Counted from the stretch's first letter, positions 31,201 through 40,559 are shown. The stretch: DNA of 64,000 nucleotides from Tetraselmis striata (GCA_006384855.1 VCJN01001349.1:51213-115212), one strand, 5' to 3'. Notes: generated by a model not told the origin, from the sequence alone. Numbers and translations: made by a program.

Positions 31201-32515
31201 TGAGATCACTTGACGTTCGAGAGAGTGACCTTTACCATAAGTGACCACTACAGCCGCACATACCGTAGTAGTCGACAGGTCGACTGAATTCTCCTCGTTG
31301 AGCAGTTGCTCTCAGCTCTTGCCGGCAGACATCATCGACTCAGACATGTCGAACTATTCAGTCGAGGTATCACGAGATGAGCAGTGGAAGCTTAGAATTA
31401 GGAGCGGAACACTAGCTCCGAAACCAGTGCGGCAGTCTCACCCCTCACACACGCAAAAGTCAAGACTGTCGTTAAACCACAGAGGCGACAAAGGGAGAAA
31501 GAAACAATGGTTACAACGTTGTCACCACCCGCCGCTACTTATGCGTCCGGCTAGCTCGCAGCTAGCCACCACCAAGCGGCACGCGCACTGCTAAGCGCGT
31601 CACCGTGGAGAGTCTTGCCTTGAAGTGTCGAACATGAGGTCGTCGCTTAGAGACCTCCGCACAAGTAGTTGACACATACATCAGTTTATACACAAGTAAA
31701 CAACTGATGTTACAGAGGCAGGTGCATAATACATATATGCCCGCTACGGGTACGCACATGCGTATTATCCCGTAACTACTACTGAACAGTGTACCGGTAC
31801 CAGTAGGACTCATCTCATGATTCATCATCCACCAGTACTCGTATTGTGGCGCGTGACACACGCGCGCACACACTGTTGTACGATACAGCAAGTACTCGTA
31901 CATAAATGATGCTACGATCATACAGTACCCGTACAGAGTATGCCATTATTGTCATAAAGCTGCTGGCGGGGTGTCTTATCTCCACAGGTTCATTGCTGCC
32001 TTTGACAGGCAATATGCACAGGTAGTAAGACCCACATCATCTTTTCAGATGCAGTATAAGCAAACAGCTCGATAACCTTATGATATATCTCACGAGTAAG
32101 CGCTGTTCTATGTATGTTGCGGATGTGTGAACGCCAAGCGTTCAGCGAGGCTCAGAGGCTGCGAAGGAGATGCAGCAAATCGAAGCCACTGCTGCCTCTG
32201 TTGTGCGGGATGCTTTGAAGGCATGGCGTACGTGCATCTCCACCATGCTAGAGCAGCATACAAGGGCGCAAGTGCGCTGGGTGCTTGCACATCTGGATGC
32301 TCTCAGTGCCCAAGCCAAGCGGGATAAGGAGAGCTTGATGAAGCGCTATCTGGTCGATACTGCGGCGCTCGACGAGGAGCGGATTGGAGCGTTGGTCTCA
32401 CATGCCATGGCTTCTGAGAGCGTGGAGGGTGTGAGACGCTACCATGGCAACTCAGGTAATCGTATCACTGAATTGGAGTGGCCACAGAAGGCTCCGCTCG
32501 AAACTTGGCCAAATG
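22281..32515 (+). CDS. Coiled-coil protein gene, split by Gypsy-2
   Basis: Exons with matching GT-AG junctions and phases: 22281-22367, 22500-22627, 22751-22882, 22991-23102, 23192-23257, one ending 23657, 23692-23758 continuing at 31961-31969 after the Gypsy-2 insertion, 31988-32021, 32146-32455, and a start at 32489. The peptide is almost all heptad-like helix (RLAEESLQAIVQVDKKVKLA; EELMRLKRQLKNAND; EMQQIEATAASVVRDALKAW). The upstream start lies before 22281 and is unclear. The 3' end is lost where truncated Copia-2 begins near 32525. Joining the exon across Gypsy-2 restores the frame into FIAAFDRQYAQ, which supports one gene. A structural or cytoskeletal role is plausible from the coiled coil only. 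As it stands, the gene is disrupted. Confidence 0.65.
22891..22949 (+). repeat. Interstitial telomere-type repeat
   Basis: About eight units of CCCTAAA, CCCTAAAA and close variants lie within an intron of the coiled-coil gene, just 8 bp after the splice donor at 22883. The mix of 7-mers (plant type) and 8-mers (Chlamydomonas type) is unusual. Confidence 0.9.
23759..24285 (-). repeat. Gypsy-2 3' LTR
   Basis: Matches 31428-31954 with few differences. On the minus strand it begins TGACAATTATGGC and ends CTGCCGCA. Confidence 0.92.
24339..25455 (-). pseudogene. Gypsy-2 integrase core and C-terminal domain
   Basis: Integrase core: VVCCHLSRQAHFIPT, VIVSDRDPRFLSAFWQTL with the second Asp, and GQHPETDGLTERVN with the Glu. 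The IN C-terminal barrel follows (GPFSIVEKAGGHNYRLKLP, HPVFHVNNLRL). The last part (FLVHFADESIAPVWHRLFDV) sits where chromoviruses carry a chromodomain and may be a diverged one. A frameshift near 24850 separates the two halves. The upstream half is cut off by the MITE at 25456. Confidence 0.85.
25456..25920. mobile_element. 465-bp MITE inside Gypsy-2 integrase
   Basis: The left end, CAGCGATGCGTCGATTTTTC, is matched at 19 of 20 positions by the inverted right end at 25901-25920. The integrase frame is interrupted at exactly these points. The interior contains direct repeats of CAGCGAGTAGCGAGTACCAG and GCCAGCGCTTTGA at 25540-25715. No target duplication was evident beyond a possible two bases. 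There is no coding sequence. The superfamily is unknown. Confidence 0.8.
25921..26376 (-). pseudogene. Gypsy-2 integrase zinc-binding region
   Basis: An HHCC finger is visible (ELHDYFGHRAYASAL, then VETYCEQCSVCWRVR), followed by PWHTVGLDFITELPE with the first catalytic Asp. A C run at 26273-26287 disturbs the frame just upstream. The reading stops at the MITE. Confidence 0.85.
26377..27262 (-). pseudogene. Gypsy-2 RT thumb and RNase H
   Basis: RT connection: LKKCFFGMQSMDYLGYTVAE and FVQFCNFYSKVIHHFSDLTA. RNase H: FTVATDASNVGLAAVLLQD with the first Asp, then YSAYDLEALAVYESSKHWR and a closing KGKWNEADPLSRRPDF. These are standard Ty3/gypsy blocks. There is one frameshift near 26560. Confidence 0.88.
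27262..27378. repeat. AT-rich foldback insertion in RT
   Basis: Two nested hairpins: AATAAGCATAT paired with ATATGCTTATT, then a longer one built from repeated AATATTCACATA and TATGTGAATA. It interrupts the RT frame immediately after YLDDI (27379-27390 on the minus strand). It shares the string AATATTCACA with the satellite at 37858-39130. Confidence 0.75.
27379..28822 (-). pseudogene. Gypsy-2 protease and RT
   Basis: Protease: VDALVDNAASLDFISDDFV near 28440, where DNAAS replaces the usual D-[ST]-G-A, so catalysis is doubtful. The fold continues with LANGQRVSC and MVLGLTWL. RT: LSPAERAELDRQLKDA, GSPILFVKRADGSLRLCVDF, YTHLDLASGYWQV, TAMPFGLC. A frameshift follows near 27440, and the catalytic YLDD lies at 27379-27390. 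The first 460 codons after 28822 are open. An RT of this type copies element RNA to DNA in the particle. Confidence 0.9.
29033..29470 (-). repeat. 218-bp tandem duplication in Gypsy-2
   Basis: Two direct copies, starting at 29033 and 29251, share CTTGTTCTGAAC and the string through GAGTACCCGTTACAT. The minus strand encodes a repeated block of about 73 residues (SAEWRLVDRV, FQFTLEGCADNE) between Gag and protease. Confidence 0.85.
29683..30948 (-). pseudogene. Gypsy-2 Gag
   Basis: It starts MSHLVAPVAVAGEELD at 30948 and can be followed in one frame to about 30300 through three stops, then to a stop at 29683 after a small shift. The middle (LPEQLGTVGLKSTT, AVQILSGNFQRLWQG) and later part (FVHAFNDILARTRL, FVTEQKRAGHALTLNELQQY) match the Ty1/copia- and gypsy-wide UBN2/retrotrans_gag style. 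The C-terminus has a CCHC knuckle, CFKCGEAHLLRDC. Three stops in about 110 codons (two TAG and one TGA) indicate decay. Confidence 0.82.
30997..31311 (-). pseudogene. Nudix-like domain upstream of Gag
   Basis: An open minus-strand stretch directly inside the 5' LTR reads VCAAVVVTYGKG, then FTPVGKS, then TAVRKLREETGLLVSEDDLE. This is the layout of a Nudix hydrolase: first beta strand, GG-like turn, then the helix with REE-EE-GL. Against the Nudix consensus (G x5 E x7 REU x EE x GU), the first Glu is Asp, one REE Glu is Lys, and spacing is one residue long. It is therefore degenerate or non-catalytic. It ends at a TAG (30997-30999) and Gag continues downstream in the same frame. Nudix enzymes cleave nucleoside diphosphates linked to another group. 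A role in nucleotide clean-up or RNA-cap chemistry for the element is speculation. Confidence 0.55.
31428..31954 (-). repeat. Gypsy-2 5' LTR
   Basis: Identical in extent to the 3' LTR and followed on the minus strand by the primer-binding site TGGTTTCGGAGCTAGTG. Confidence 0.92.
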
Positions 32516-32524
32516 TAGTGCATG

Positions 32525-33882
32525 GGTAGGCGTGTAGTGCATGCAGATGATGCCGTCTTGGTAGAGTTGGGCCGCATACTGAAACTGGAGGTCAATGTGG
32601 CGTTGCGCGCTTGTAATCATACCATGTTGCACCTGAACGATGCATGCGTGGTTGTCCCCGCATACTCGCACCGGGGGCAGCAGTAGTGGGGTGGAATAAC
32701 CGCCAGACATGTGCAGACCTCGCAGAGCGCCACGAACTCCGCCGCGGCAGTAGACATGGCCACGCTGCCTCCGAACCTGCGCACGGTAGGTGACTGCAGG
32801 GTCATGAAAGTTGGTATTCAGCGTGCAGAGCAGGCGGCGAGGCTTGCTCTCCGTCATGTGAAAGGTAGTCAGAATGTCATTGATGCAGGTTTCCCGATGA
32901 AGATGGAGCACGCCGCCCGATTCGGAGCCGATGAAGCCGAAGTCACGTAGAAAGGAAGAAAAGCGCAGAAACCATGCCTTGGGTGCCTGCGGCAGGTCGT
33001 AGAGTGCCTCAACGGGATTCCAAGCCCGGTTTTTGCGGCCGCAACCGAGGGGGAGGTAGTCATAGGCATCTTCATTTCGGTCGGCGTTGAGGAAAGAACA
33101 GGTGACGTCGAACTGGTAGAGCTCCTAGGTGAGTTGAACCGTGATAGCAATGGTGGTGCGCAAGGCGACGAAGTGAACGACTGGGGCATACGTCTTGGCG
33201 TCATTATAGGCCTCGCGCTTGATGATGTTGCCATTCTCGTGCTGCGCCGCGAAGGCCCACGCCGTCTGTTGGAAGACCGCTGACTCGTTGTTGCGTCGAA
33301 GCTCAAGGACGTTGACCCAGACGAAAAGTGCCATCGTGGTGATAGAGTTTATCTCATGGTTCATGGACTTCTTCCAGTCATCGGGGCGAGTGCTGGGGAT
33401 ATCCTCCTTATAGTTGCGCGGCGCCGTGGACACGCGGACAGTGGATGCGGTAGGGCGAGGGTTGTCCGCCGCGCTGAGTGGGGGCGCACAACCACCGCGA
33501 CCGCGTATGCCACCATTGTTGGGTGGTTATCGCTGAGGTCGACGTACTGGGAAGTCAGTTGTGCCTGTTTGCTGGTGTGAGGAGCCGACAATGCCGTGGC
33601 GTCCCCCTCCTGATGGTGCGGAGGGTGCTGCTCGTTGTGATGTGGAGGTGGGGGCCCCTCATGCGCCGAAGCAAGCGCCGCTGATGGCAGCATGGGCGGC
33701 TGTGCGTGGGGCCCCTCCTGCTGGCTCGAGGGTTGAAACTCGTCCATCAAGTAGTTAGCGTTGGAGAACTGAAAGGCCGGCATAGAGAAAGGCAGGGTCT
33801 TGCGCCCGGTAGCCGGGTTGTAGATGCGGCAGCCACTGAAGGGGCCGGGGTCGGCGAGCTTGATAGCGGCGACGTTGTTGAC
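32525..33882 (-). pseudogene. Copia-2 remnants after the insertion: RT and RNase H pieces
   Basis: The minus strand resumes the methyltransferase for about a dozen codons (VNNVAAIKLADPGP). It then jumps by deletion to the post-integrase linker (CRIYNPATGRK) and continues to RT fragments (NYKEDI, TYAPVVHFVALRTT). After another deletion come RNase H fragments (ACIVQVQHGMI, HIDLQFQYAAQLYQDG). The last copia residues are MHYTPT. Confidence 0.85.
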
Positions 33883-34469
33883 GCACACTGTGAGATTCAG
33901 ATGTGACGCAAGTGTGCCCTACTTGTGACGAACGACGACATACGGGGACGATACGGGACGGACGAGGGACGTGGATTTCATACCGAGTAGCGACGACTAT
34001 CGCGCGCGACCTGTAAAGTACTATATGAATTTATCGTTTCGATAATTTCATCAAATTGATATGCCCACGCGGGCTCGCCTGTCGCGCGCCGACGCGGAGT
34101 ACCCGGGCTAAGTACATGCGGCTGCACATCGCTGCACATCGCTGCACATCGCTGACCCCGCGGTGTGCGGCGATGTGCGGCACGACGGGCGGAGGTGTGG
34201 GCGGATGTAGGTGGTACGGTAGGTGGTAGGCGGTAGGTGGTGTTCGTAGGTGCGCGTTTTAATGCAGCCGCCCTAACTGCTGATGATTGTGTAACGCCCC
34301 AGCACGCGCATGAAGTACGGGGTCGCCTGGCGGTCACCGCCGCTCACCGCTGAACCAAGCGCGGACAGCCGCGCACTCGCATTTGTGCTCCCTGCCGGTG
34401 GTGGGCTACATCCACCCCAACTCTCAACCCCCCCCCCCCCCCCCCCCGCGCGCGCGCGCGGCAGCAGGC

Positions 34470-35922
34470 ATGCCGGGAGAGGGATGGATATCGAGTGTGT
34501 CGAAGAATGGCGTGTACACATGCAAGCACTGCCACGGCATCGTGACGGGCAGTAGTGAAAGGACGGCGCGAGAGCGGCACTTCCGGAAATACCCGAACTG
34601 TAGCCACTCGTTGAAGCGTGCGGCTAAGTTGCACCGCAAGGCCGCCTTATTACAAGCAGCAGCAGCAGGGCGGCAGCAGCAGCAGCAGCGGCGGCAGCGG
34701 CGGCAGCAGGAGTAGCTGCAGCCGTCGGAAACGGCCCGCCGGCGCCGGTCTCGGAGGACGATGTGATGGGTGTGGGGGAGGACCCCGTTGGCGAAGACAG
34801 TATGGACATCGACGCGCCTGCGTGGCCGCCGGCGGACGTGGAAGCTGCCGATGAGGGCGTGATACGGAAAGGCGATCCCGGTGACTTCTACATGAAGGTC
34901 ATCGCCAAGAAGTTCCGGGGAGTATGGCACTACGGCGTGATAACCGGCGTCGTTACCGAGTGGGTGTTGGAGGACTACGGCGGGGCGACCCAGTGGCGCG
35001 CTGTTTTCGAGGACGGTGACATTGTGGACCTTCTGCGTTCAGAGGTGAGTGGGCCCGGCCTGCGTGCTGGTGGCGCCACTCAACTGCGGTTGTATGGAAT
35101 CACACGCACCCGCCCGGTCGGCGTGGCAGGTTGTGGAGGCTATGGCGGCTGCCCAGGATGCGGATGCGGACGGGGAGGCTCGCTTGGCAACCGTCCATGA
35201 AGGCGATGACTTGTCCAGTGAATCACGCACCTTGCCCGGCGTGCGTTCAACACAACCCGGCTGGCGGAGGCCAAGCAGAACACTGGCTGCCATGGCGTGT
35301 GCCATGTGCATGCATGTGGTCCTGGGCTATGTCAGCATGGTCAACCTCTTCCCCCTCGCGCCGTTCCACCTGTTTTTTTTTGGCTTGGGAAGGGACTTCT
35401 GGAGGAAATTTGTCACCGTGCAGGGCCACATTGGATTCCGAGCTATGAAGCAGGAAGACCGGCGCCAAACTTTAGTCCCGATACCCAGCAACTTTGGACG
35501 CGGGTTGCTCCCTTCGTTTGCGGTGTCCAAGAAGTCGAAAGGTAACCCCCCCCCCCCCCCCCCCGGGCGTGGGCGTGGGCGTGGGCGTGACGGCATTCCC
35601 CTCCATGACTGCAGGGTCAGGCAAGGTGACGGTGCAGTCCGGCTGGGTCATGGAGGACTGCTTGCACCACATGGAAACGTTTTCCATTCTTAACGCCGGT
35701 CCGCTGTTCGAGGAGGCCCGGGTGAAGGCGATCATGACCGAGAAGGAACTCGCGTCCCCAGCGGTGGTGCGTTCGGTGTCGCGACTGGCGGTGCTTGGGC
35801 ACATGTACAAGCGCCTGCAAGGAGCTGCGTGGTTCGTCACGCGGTGGGGGTTGCAGAATGTGGTGACGGAGGAGGACGGCCCTGAGCGCAAGGCGCAGGT
35901 GGACGCGCTCACCAGGGAGGGT
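34470..35922 (+). CDS. Transposon protein: BED-like finger, Tudor-like domain, transposase-type C-terminus
   Basis: It starts at the ATG at 34470 (MPGEGWISSVS). A zinc finger CKHCHGIVTGSSERTARERH with a later Cys resembles the BED finger of transposases. A CAG/GCA repeat (34650-34710) causes a frame slip. The next part is acidic (SEDDVMGVGEDPVGEDSMDID) and leads into FRGVWHYGVITGVVTEW and WRAVFEDGDIVDLL, a Tudor/PTM-like fold. Donor at 35045, acceptor at 35130. The second exon has APFHLFFFGLGRDFWRKFV. A third, from about 35615, has SGWVMEDCLHHMETFSIL and a helical end. These last blocks resemble the C-terminal part of CACTA-type transposases. I infer a transposase or accessory protein. The catalytic DDE part was not found. 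Confidence 0.5.
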
Positions 35923-35931
35923 AGGACTCGA

Positions 35932-36014
35932 TACCCAGCGCGGCGCCAAGGCGCGGCGGCCGGGGCAGCGCGGCGCCAAGGCGCGGCGGCCGGGGCAGCG
36001 CGGCGCCAAGGCGA
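35932..36014 (+). repeat. 30-bp tandem repeat
   Basis: GCGCGGCGCCAAGGCGCGGC followed by GGCCGGGGCA is repeated about two and a half times after the third exon of the transposon gene. Confidence 0.9.
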
Positions 36015-36186
36015 GTGGGATGGGCGGGGCAGCGGTTGCTACCGAGTGAGGCGTAGCATCGTTTGCAGTAGCAACGCAGCCTTTCCGGTTGCATAGTGTG
36101 ACACCGCCTGGATGTAACCCAGCAGTACGCGCAAAGTGCAAGTGTTACACGTCCGTGTGCCCCACCCAATGACATTGCGCCCGACC

Positions 36187-36740
36187 TCACTGACGGCATG
36201 TCTCGCTCTCCTTCATCTCCTGGGCCGTCCGCCGCCTCACCCTGCACAGCCTACTAGCCGCGCGTGCCTTCTCGGAAGCCTCACACACGGCGGCGCGAGT
36301 CGCGTCGTGGAACGCGTCCCTGGCATGGCGGAACTCCGCCCTCACCGTGGCCGTGGTCGAGCAGGGGACTGCCCGCTGATGGGTCGCCATGCATGGGTAC
36401 TTGGGGCCGCACAAAGCCGGGGTGCCGTCGCAGCAACACTCCCAGTCCGTCCGTTGGCCGCAGTCCACGCATGACGGGCGTCCGGCCAGGACACGCACAT
36501 GATAGTGCATGTGGCCGCCTCCCGCCACTGCTCGTAGTGCTCCGGTCAACATGGCGACGAGCAAGTCGGCATGTCCCGCAGGTGGCTGCGGGGCGGGTGG
36601 CGCGAGCGCAGCCTCGCTCGCCTCAACAACCCCCTCAGCCCGATCAGTCGCCTCGACCACGGCCTCCTCCGCCTCCTGACGCGGCGCACCAGGCGCATCA
36701 TCGTCGCCTGGCAGGGCGTCCCCCCCCCCGCAACGGCGCC
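36187..36740 (-). CDS. Zinc-finger protein, PiggyBac-tail-like, in the transposon
   Basis: A minus-strand frame of about 180 codons. It opens in an acidic Ala/Glu stretch (EAEEAVVEATDRAEGVVEAS), then Pro/Ala linkers, then RPSCVDCGQRTDWECCCDG followed by a Cys-rich end and ATHQ. The spacing of cysteines and the final His resembles the small zinc ribbon at the C-terminus of PiggyBac-type and related transposases. A helical tail follows (EFRHARDAFHDATRAAVCEA) and a stop at 36187. Upstream frames (to about 37080) are Pro-rich and unresolved because of a G run. It lies opposite to the other transposon genes. Function is unproven; a DNA-binding role is plausible. Confidence 0.4.
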
Positions 36741-37857
36741 GTCGGCGGTGGCCGACGCCGTCGTGGCGGGGTGTTGTGAGGAGGTGGCCCTAGACATAGG
36801 TGGGCCCGGCACTGCCATGTGTTGCTCCACATGCGGTGCGGTTCCTGACGCGACAACTCCGTCGCACAAGTACCGGCGCCGGCACCCCACGCATGCTGGG
36901 CTTACCACCAACCGGCATGTTTCCTTTGGGAGGCGGTTCATCCGCGTCGGAGGTGAGCGGCGGTGCCTGTGTGGGTGTCGATACTGCCCGGCCATTAGGG
37001 CTCCCGCCGCCTGCCGCTCCGCCAACCCACGCCGCGGCGTGTGCTGCGCCCCGCATAGTCGCCTCGAATATATTATACATGACGCGGGGACGGGGGGGGG
37101 GGGGATTCGTGCGTTTCGTATGTCGGCGGAACGGCGTGCGAAGCTGCGGCTGGCGAAGGTGGTGGAAGTAAGCGTGGCGGCGTCGGCGGCGTATTACCGT
37201 GCGTGCATGCGTGCGCAACCCCGCGGCAGCAAGCGCCGGACTCGGCGTGTGCCGGCGGCAGAGCTGCGAAGCCATGGACACGGTACGGGATGCCAAGTCT
37301 GGCTAAGCAACTGCCGAGGCTGGCGGCTTAACCCCCATGTCCGGCGGTTGAGGGACGGAAAGTGCGTAGAAGTTGATCGGCAAAGCGGGCATATAAGCCT
37401 GGCTGTGCTAGGTTCCTATTAAGTAATGGCGGTTTGTGCTAAGTAATTCGTAGGGGTGGACCATGCAGCGCAGGTAGGGGGCGGTATAAATGAGGCCGGG
37501 CACATATACTGCTCCACGAAACGACACTGTCGCACGTGTAGTTGAATAGAAACCCCCCCCCCCCCACCCCCCCGCCGGGTCGGCCCGCCGGGTCGGCCCG
37601 CCGACCCGCCACGGCATGTAATATCTGTCATGCATCGCCGGGGTATGTGTGAGTGGATGCCCCGCCGCCACATCCCCCCCCCCACCCCCCCCCCCCCCCA
37701 CCCCATTTACACTTGTGTACTCATTAAGTTTGGGCTGGTTTCGGAGCAGTACATATACGTATGTATATACATACAATGGAACGTAGGACCTGCGCGGAAA
37801 GAGGCGGGGCTGGCGGAGTGCGTTGGGGGTGCGTAGAGTAGCGTGTTGGTGAGATTC

Positions 37858-39130
37858 GGGGTGCATCGGACGCCGGATGCCCATCCACCCGGCGTTAAAG
37901 ACGCGTAATATTCACACTATATTCACACGTAAATGTGTGAAAACCGGACATTCCGTGCCGGATGGGTGGGAATACGGCGTCCGATGCAGCCAAAACCCCA
38001 GGAACACGTTATTCTATGCACCGCCAATGCACTCCGCCAGCACCGCCTCATTCTCTGTCGATTTCGAAAACGCCTTCACATTATCCACCGCTAATTGCAA
38101 TTGCCACCGTGTAATGTTGTCACGATGTGCGCACACAACAACACTTACTATCGGTTCCGACGCGGATGGAGGCGGGGCTTGCGGAGTGCACTGGCGGTGC
38201 ACAGACTAGCGTGCTGCAGAAAATTGGGGTGCATCGGACGCCGGATGCCCATCCACCCCGCGTAAAAGACGCGTAATATTCACACTATAGTAACACACAA
38301 ATGTGTGAAAACCGGACATTCCGTGCCGGATGGGTGGGAATACGGCGTCCGATGCAGCCAAAACCCCAGCAACACGCTATTCTATGCACCGCCAATGCAC
38401 TCCGCCAGCACCGCCTCATTCTCTGTCGATATCGAAAACGCCTTCACATTATTATCCACCGCTAATTGCAATTGCCACCGTGTAATGTTGTCACGATGTG
38501 CGCACACAACAACACTTACTACCGGTTCCGACGCGGATGGAGGCGGGGCTTGCGGAGTGCGTTGGCGGTGCACAGACTAGCGTGCTGCAAATAATTGGGG
38601 TGCATCGGACGCCGGATGCCCATCCACCCGGCGTAAAAGACGCGTAATATTCACACTATATTCACACGCAAATGTGTGAAAACCGGACATTCCGTGCCGG
38701 ATGGGTGGAAATACGGCGTCCGATGCAGCCAAAACCCCAGCAACACGCTATTCTATGCACCGCCAATGCACTCCGCCAGCACCGCCTCATTCTCTGTCGA
38801 TTTCGAAAACGCCTTCACATTATCCACCGCTAATTGCAATTGCCACCGTGTAATGTTGTCACGATGTGCGCACACAACAACACTTACTATCGGTTCCGAC
38901 GCGGATGGAGGCGGGGCTTGCGGAGTGCGTTGGGGGTGCGTAGAGTAGCGTGCTGCAAATAATTGGGGTGCATCGGACGCCGGATGCCCATCCACCCGGC
39001 GTAAAAGACGCGTAATATTCACACTATATTAACACACAAATGTGTGAAAACCGGACATTCCGTGCCGGATGGGTGGGAATACGGCGTCTGATCCAGCCAA
39101 AACCCCAGGAACACGCTATTCTATGCACCG
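37858..39130 (+). repeat. Satellite array of 370-bp units with stem-loops
   Basis: About three and a half direct units with period 368 to 371 bp (matching points 37933, 38301, 38672, 39040). Each unit has two 32-base arms, beginning TGCATCGGACGCCG and its reverse complement. They flank a core with GCGTAATATTCACACTATA and CACAAATGTGTGAAAACC. The copies are nearly identical, so the array is recent or homogenised. The core string TAATATTCACACTATATT recurs at 39594-39612 outside the array. Confidence 0.92.
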
Positions 39131-39933
39131 CCAATGCACTCCATCCGCAACCCCCGCCTCATTCCCAGTCGTACGTGCTTGTGCACACGCACGGAATGCT
39201 TGCACTGCCGAAACCACTGTCACATACCCCGCTCATTGGGTACCGATTGCGGCGCATGCACGGCTAGATATTTGTTTACATAAACCGGGGGGGGGGGGGG
39301 GGGGGGCACAGTGTGCCGCTACTCACCCTGCATTGGATTAGGGCGACGATTGCAAACAAGATGAGGAGGCGCGAATGAACTGCTCCGAAACCACGCGATG
39401 TGCCCGGTGACCTCCATATCCAGCACGTCCACCGATGCAAGTAATAAGGACAGGACCCCCCCCGCCGCCCCCCCCCCCCCCCCACCCGCCAAAGTGGAGG
39501 AAGTGAAGGAGTACAACCGGAGCATGACGTGATCCATTGTCGCTTATTTACAAGCACGGGCGGTGCTGCCAGACCCGATCGTCTACGGCCGATATAATAT
39601 TCACACTATATTAACATCGGTGCACACCGCCGCACACCGCCGCACAACGCTGCGCGCGCACATTCGTCGCGCACATATACGCGCGCCCTACCGCACATAT
39701 TATCCCGGATTCACTCGGTGAAACCGCGTGTTCATTACGCCGTGCTACTTCAACAATAAACATTGCGAAATTACACCGACACAATGCCGCGCCGACTAGC
39801 TCTTGACAATACGTGCATGTAAATAGTAGTGGCGCGCTGCTCCTCGCCTCCGATGTGTCGTTGACTGCTGCGGAAGGCGGTCGTCGACTGGGTGTTAGTT
39901 TCTCCACCTCGCCCCCCCCCCCCCCCCCCTTCA

Positions 39934-40236
39934 CCGCTCACAGCGCCATGGCAGACCTCGCCCCCCCGGGCAAAAGTGGGCGGCGAGCCTTGTTGTCTCG
40001 CGTGTCCGCGCCGCCGGCATCGAGGAGGACGAGAAAGACATGAGGAAACGCGTGACAAGGTGGGCGCGCAACAAAACACTCCACCCTCCACATTAGCACG
40101 CACCCACTCGTGGCTAACTTGTGCCGCGCGCAGGTTCGTCCGGGAGCGCCGTAAGGCCCACCTCAACGCCAAGGCTTCCACAGTGCCAGCGGCGCAACTC
40201 GTGGTGGCCGAGGAGGCCGCATCCTCAGCCGCTTAA
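39934..40236 (+). CDS. Short transposon exon pair, helical basic peptide
   Basis: After a C-rich tract ending in CTCACAG, one frame reads QKWAASLVVSRVRAAGIEED, then EKDMRKRVTR to a donor at about 40060. An acceptor at 40133 continues with FVRERRKAHLNAKASTVP and ends AEEAASSAA at 40236. The joined part is a basic helix, possibly DNA-binding or a dimerisation region. Start unknown. No family is recognised. Confidence 0.35.
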   Translation, partial: PLTAPWQTSPPRAKVGGEPCCLACPRRRHRGGRERHEETRDKVGAQQNTPPSTLARTHSWLTCAARRFVRERRKAHLNAKASTVPAAQLVVAEEAASSAA

Positions 40237-40345
40237 AGGTGAAACGATTGTGGCTTGTTGTGGGCGTCTGGGCACAGGGGGCGTCCCGACGCCAAGGTAA
40301 GGAAGCTCATGGCGGCGTCGTCGACGGCACAGCCTCCCGGGGTCA

Positions 40346-40552
40346 GTGGTGAAGACACTGACGGATGACAAGAAGCGGAAGAGGCCAGTGAAGAAGCGCC
40401 GAGGTAAGAAACTGACGGTCGCGGAGTCGGAGGCGGAGTCGGAGGCGCAGGCGGAGGCGGAGGCGGAGGCGGAGGCGGAGGCGGAGGCGGAGGCAGCGGG
40501 ATCGTCGAAGCGGAGGGTCCCCCGGGCACGCAAGAACAAGAACAAGCAGTAG
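40346..40552 (+). CDS. Basic/acidic tail: NLS-like Lys run and Glu-Ala repeat
   Basis: The frame reads DDKKRKRPVKKRRGKK, a strong nuclear-localisation-type run. A Glu-Ala repeat coded by a GGCGGA hexamer array (about 40430-40498) follows, then a second basic block (SKRRVPRARKNKNKQ) and a stop. No good ATG is present, so it is probably the last exon of a gene whose upstream exons lie at 39.9-40.2 kb. The hexamer array itself is a length-variable microsatellite. Confidence 0.35.
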   Translation: MVKTLTDDKKRKRPVKKRRGKKLTVAESEAESEAQAEAEAEAEAEAEAEAAGSSKRRVPRARKNKNKQ

Positions 40553-40559
40553 CCCCCGC

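Larger units (their letters stand above)
23759..31955 (-). mobile_element. Gypsy-2: Ty3/gypsy element with a Nudix-like 5' domain
   Basis: LTRs of 527 bp at 23759-24285 and 31428-31954. The direct repeat AAAGC at 23754-23758 and 31956-31960 is a 5-bp target duplication inside an exon of the coiled-coil gene; the element 5' terminus appears to have lost a base or two. The primer-binding site begins TGGTTTCGGAGC, and AAGGGGGGAGAG precedes the 3' LTR. Order on the minus strand: Nudix-like domain, Gag with zinc knuckle, tandem duplication, protease, RT, RNase H, integrase and a C-terminal domain. It is interrupted by an AT-rich foldback in RT and a 465-bp MITE in integrase. Frameshifts and stops make it inactive. 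Confidence 0.92.

Noticed and set aside
36571..37422. 283-codon plus-strand open frame in the transposon
   Set aside because: Its sequence is Arg/Pro-rich, as expected for a shadow. The opposite strand carries the more coherent zinc-finger frame.
37858..39130. A CRISPR array
   Set aside because: Units are 370 bp and nearly identical throughout, with no short repeat and unique spacer pattern; this is a satellite.
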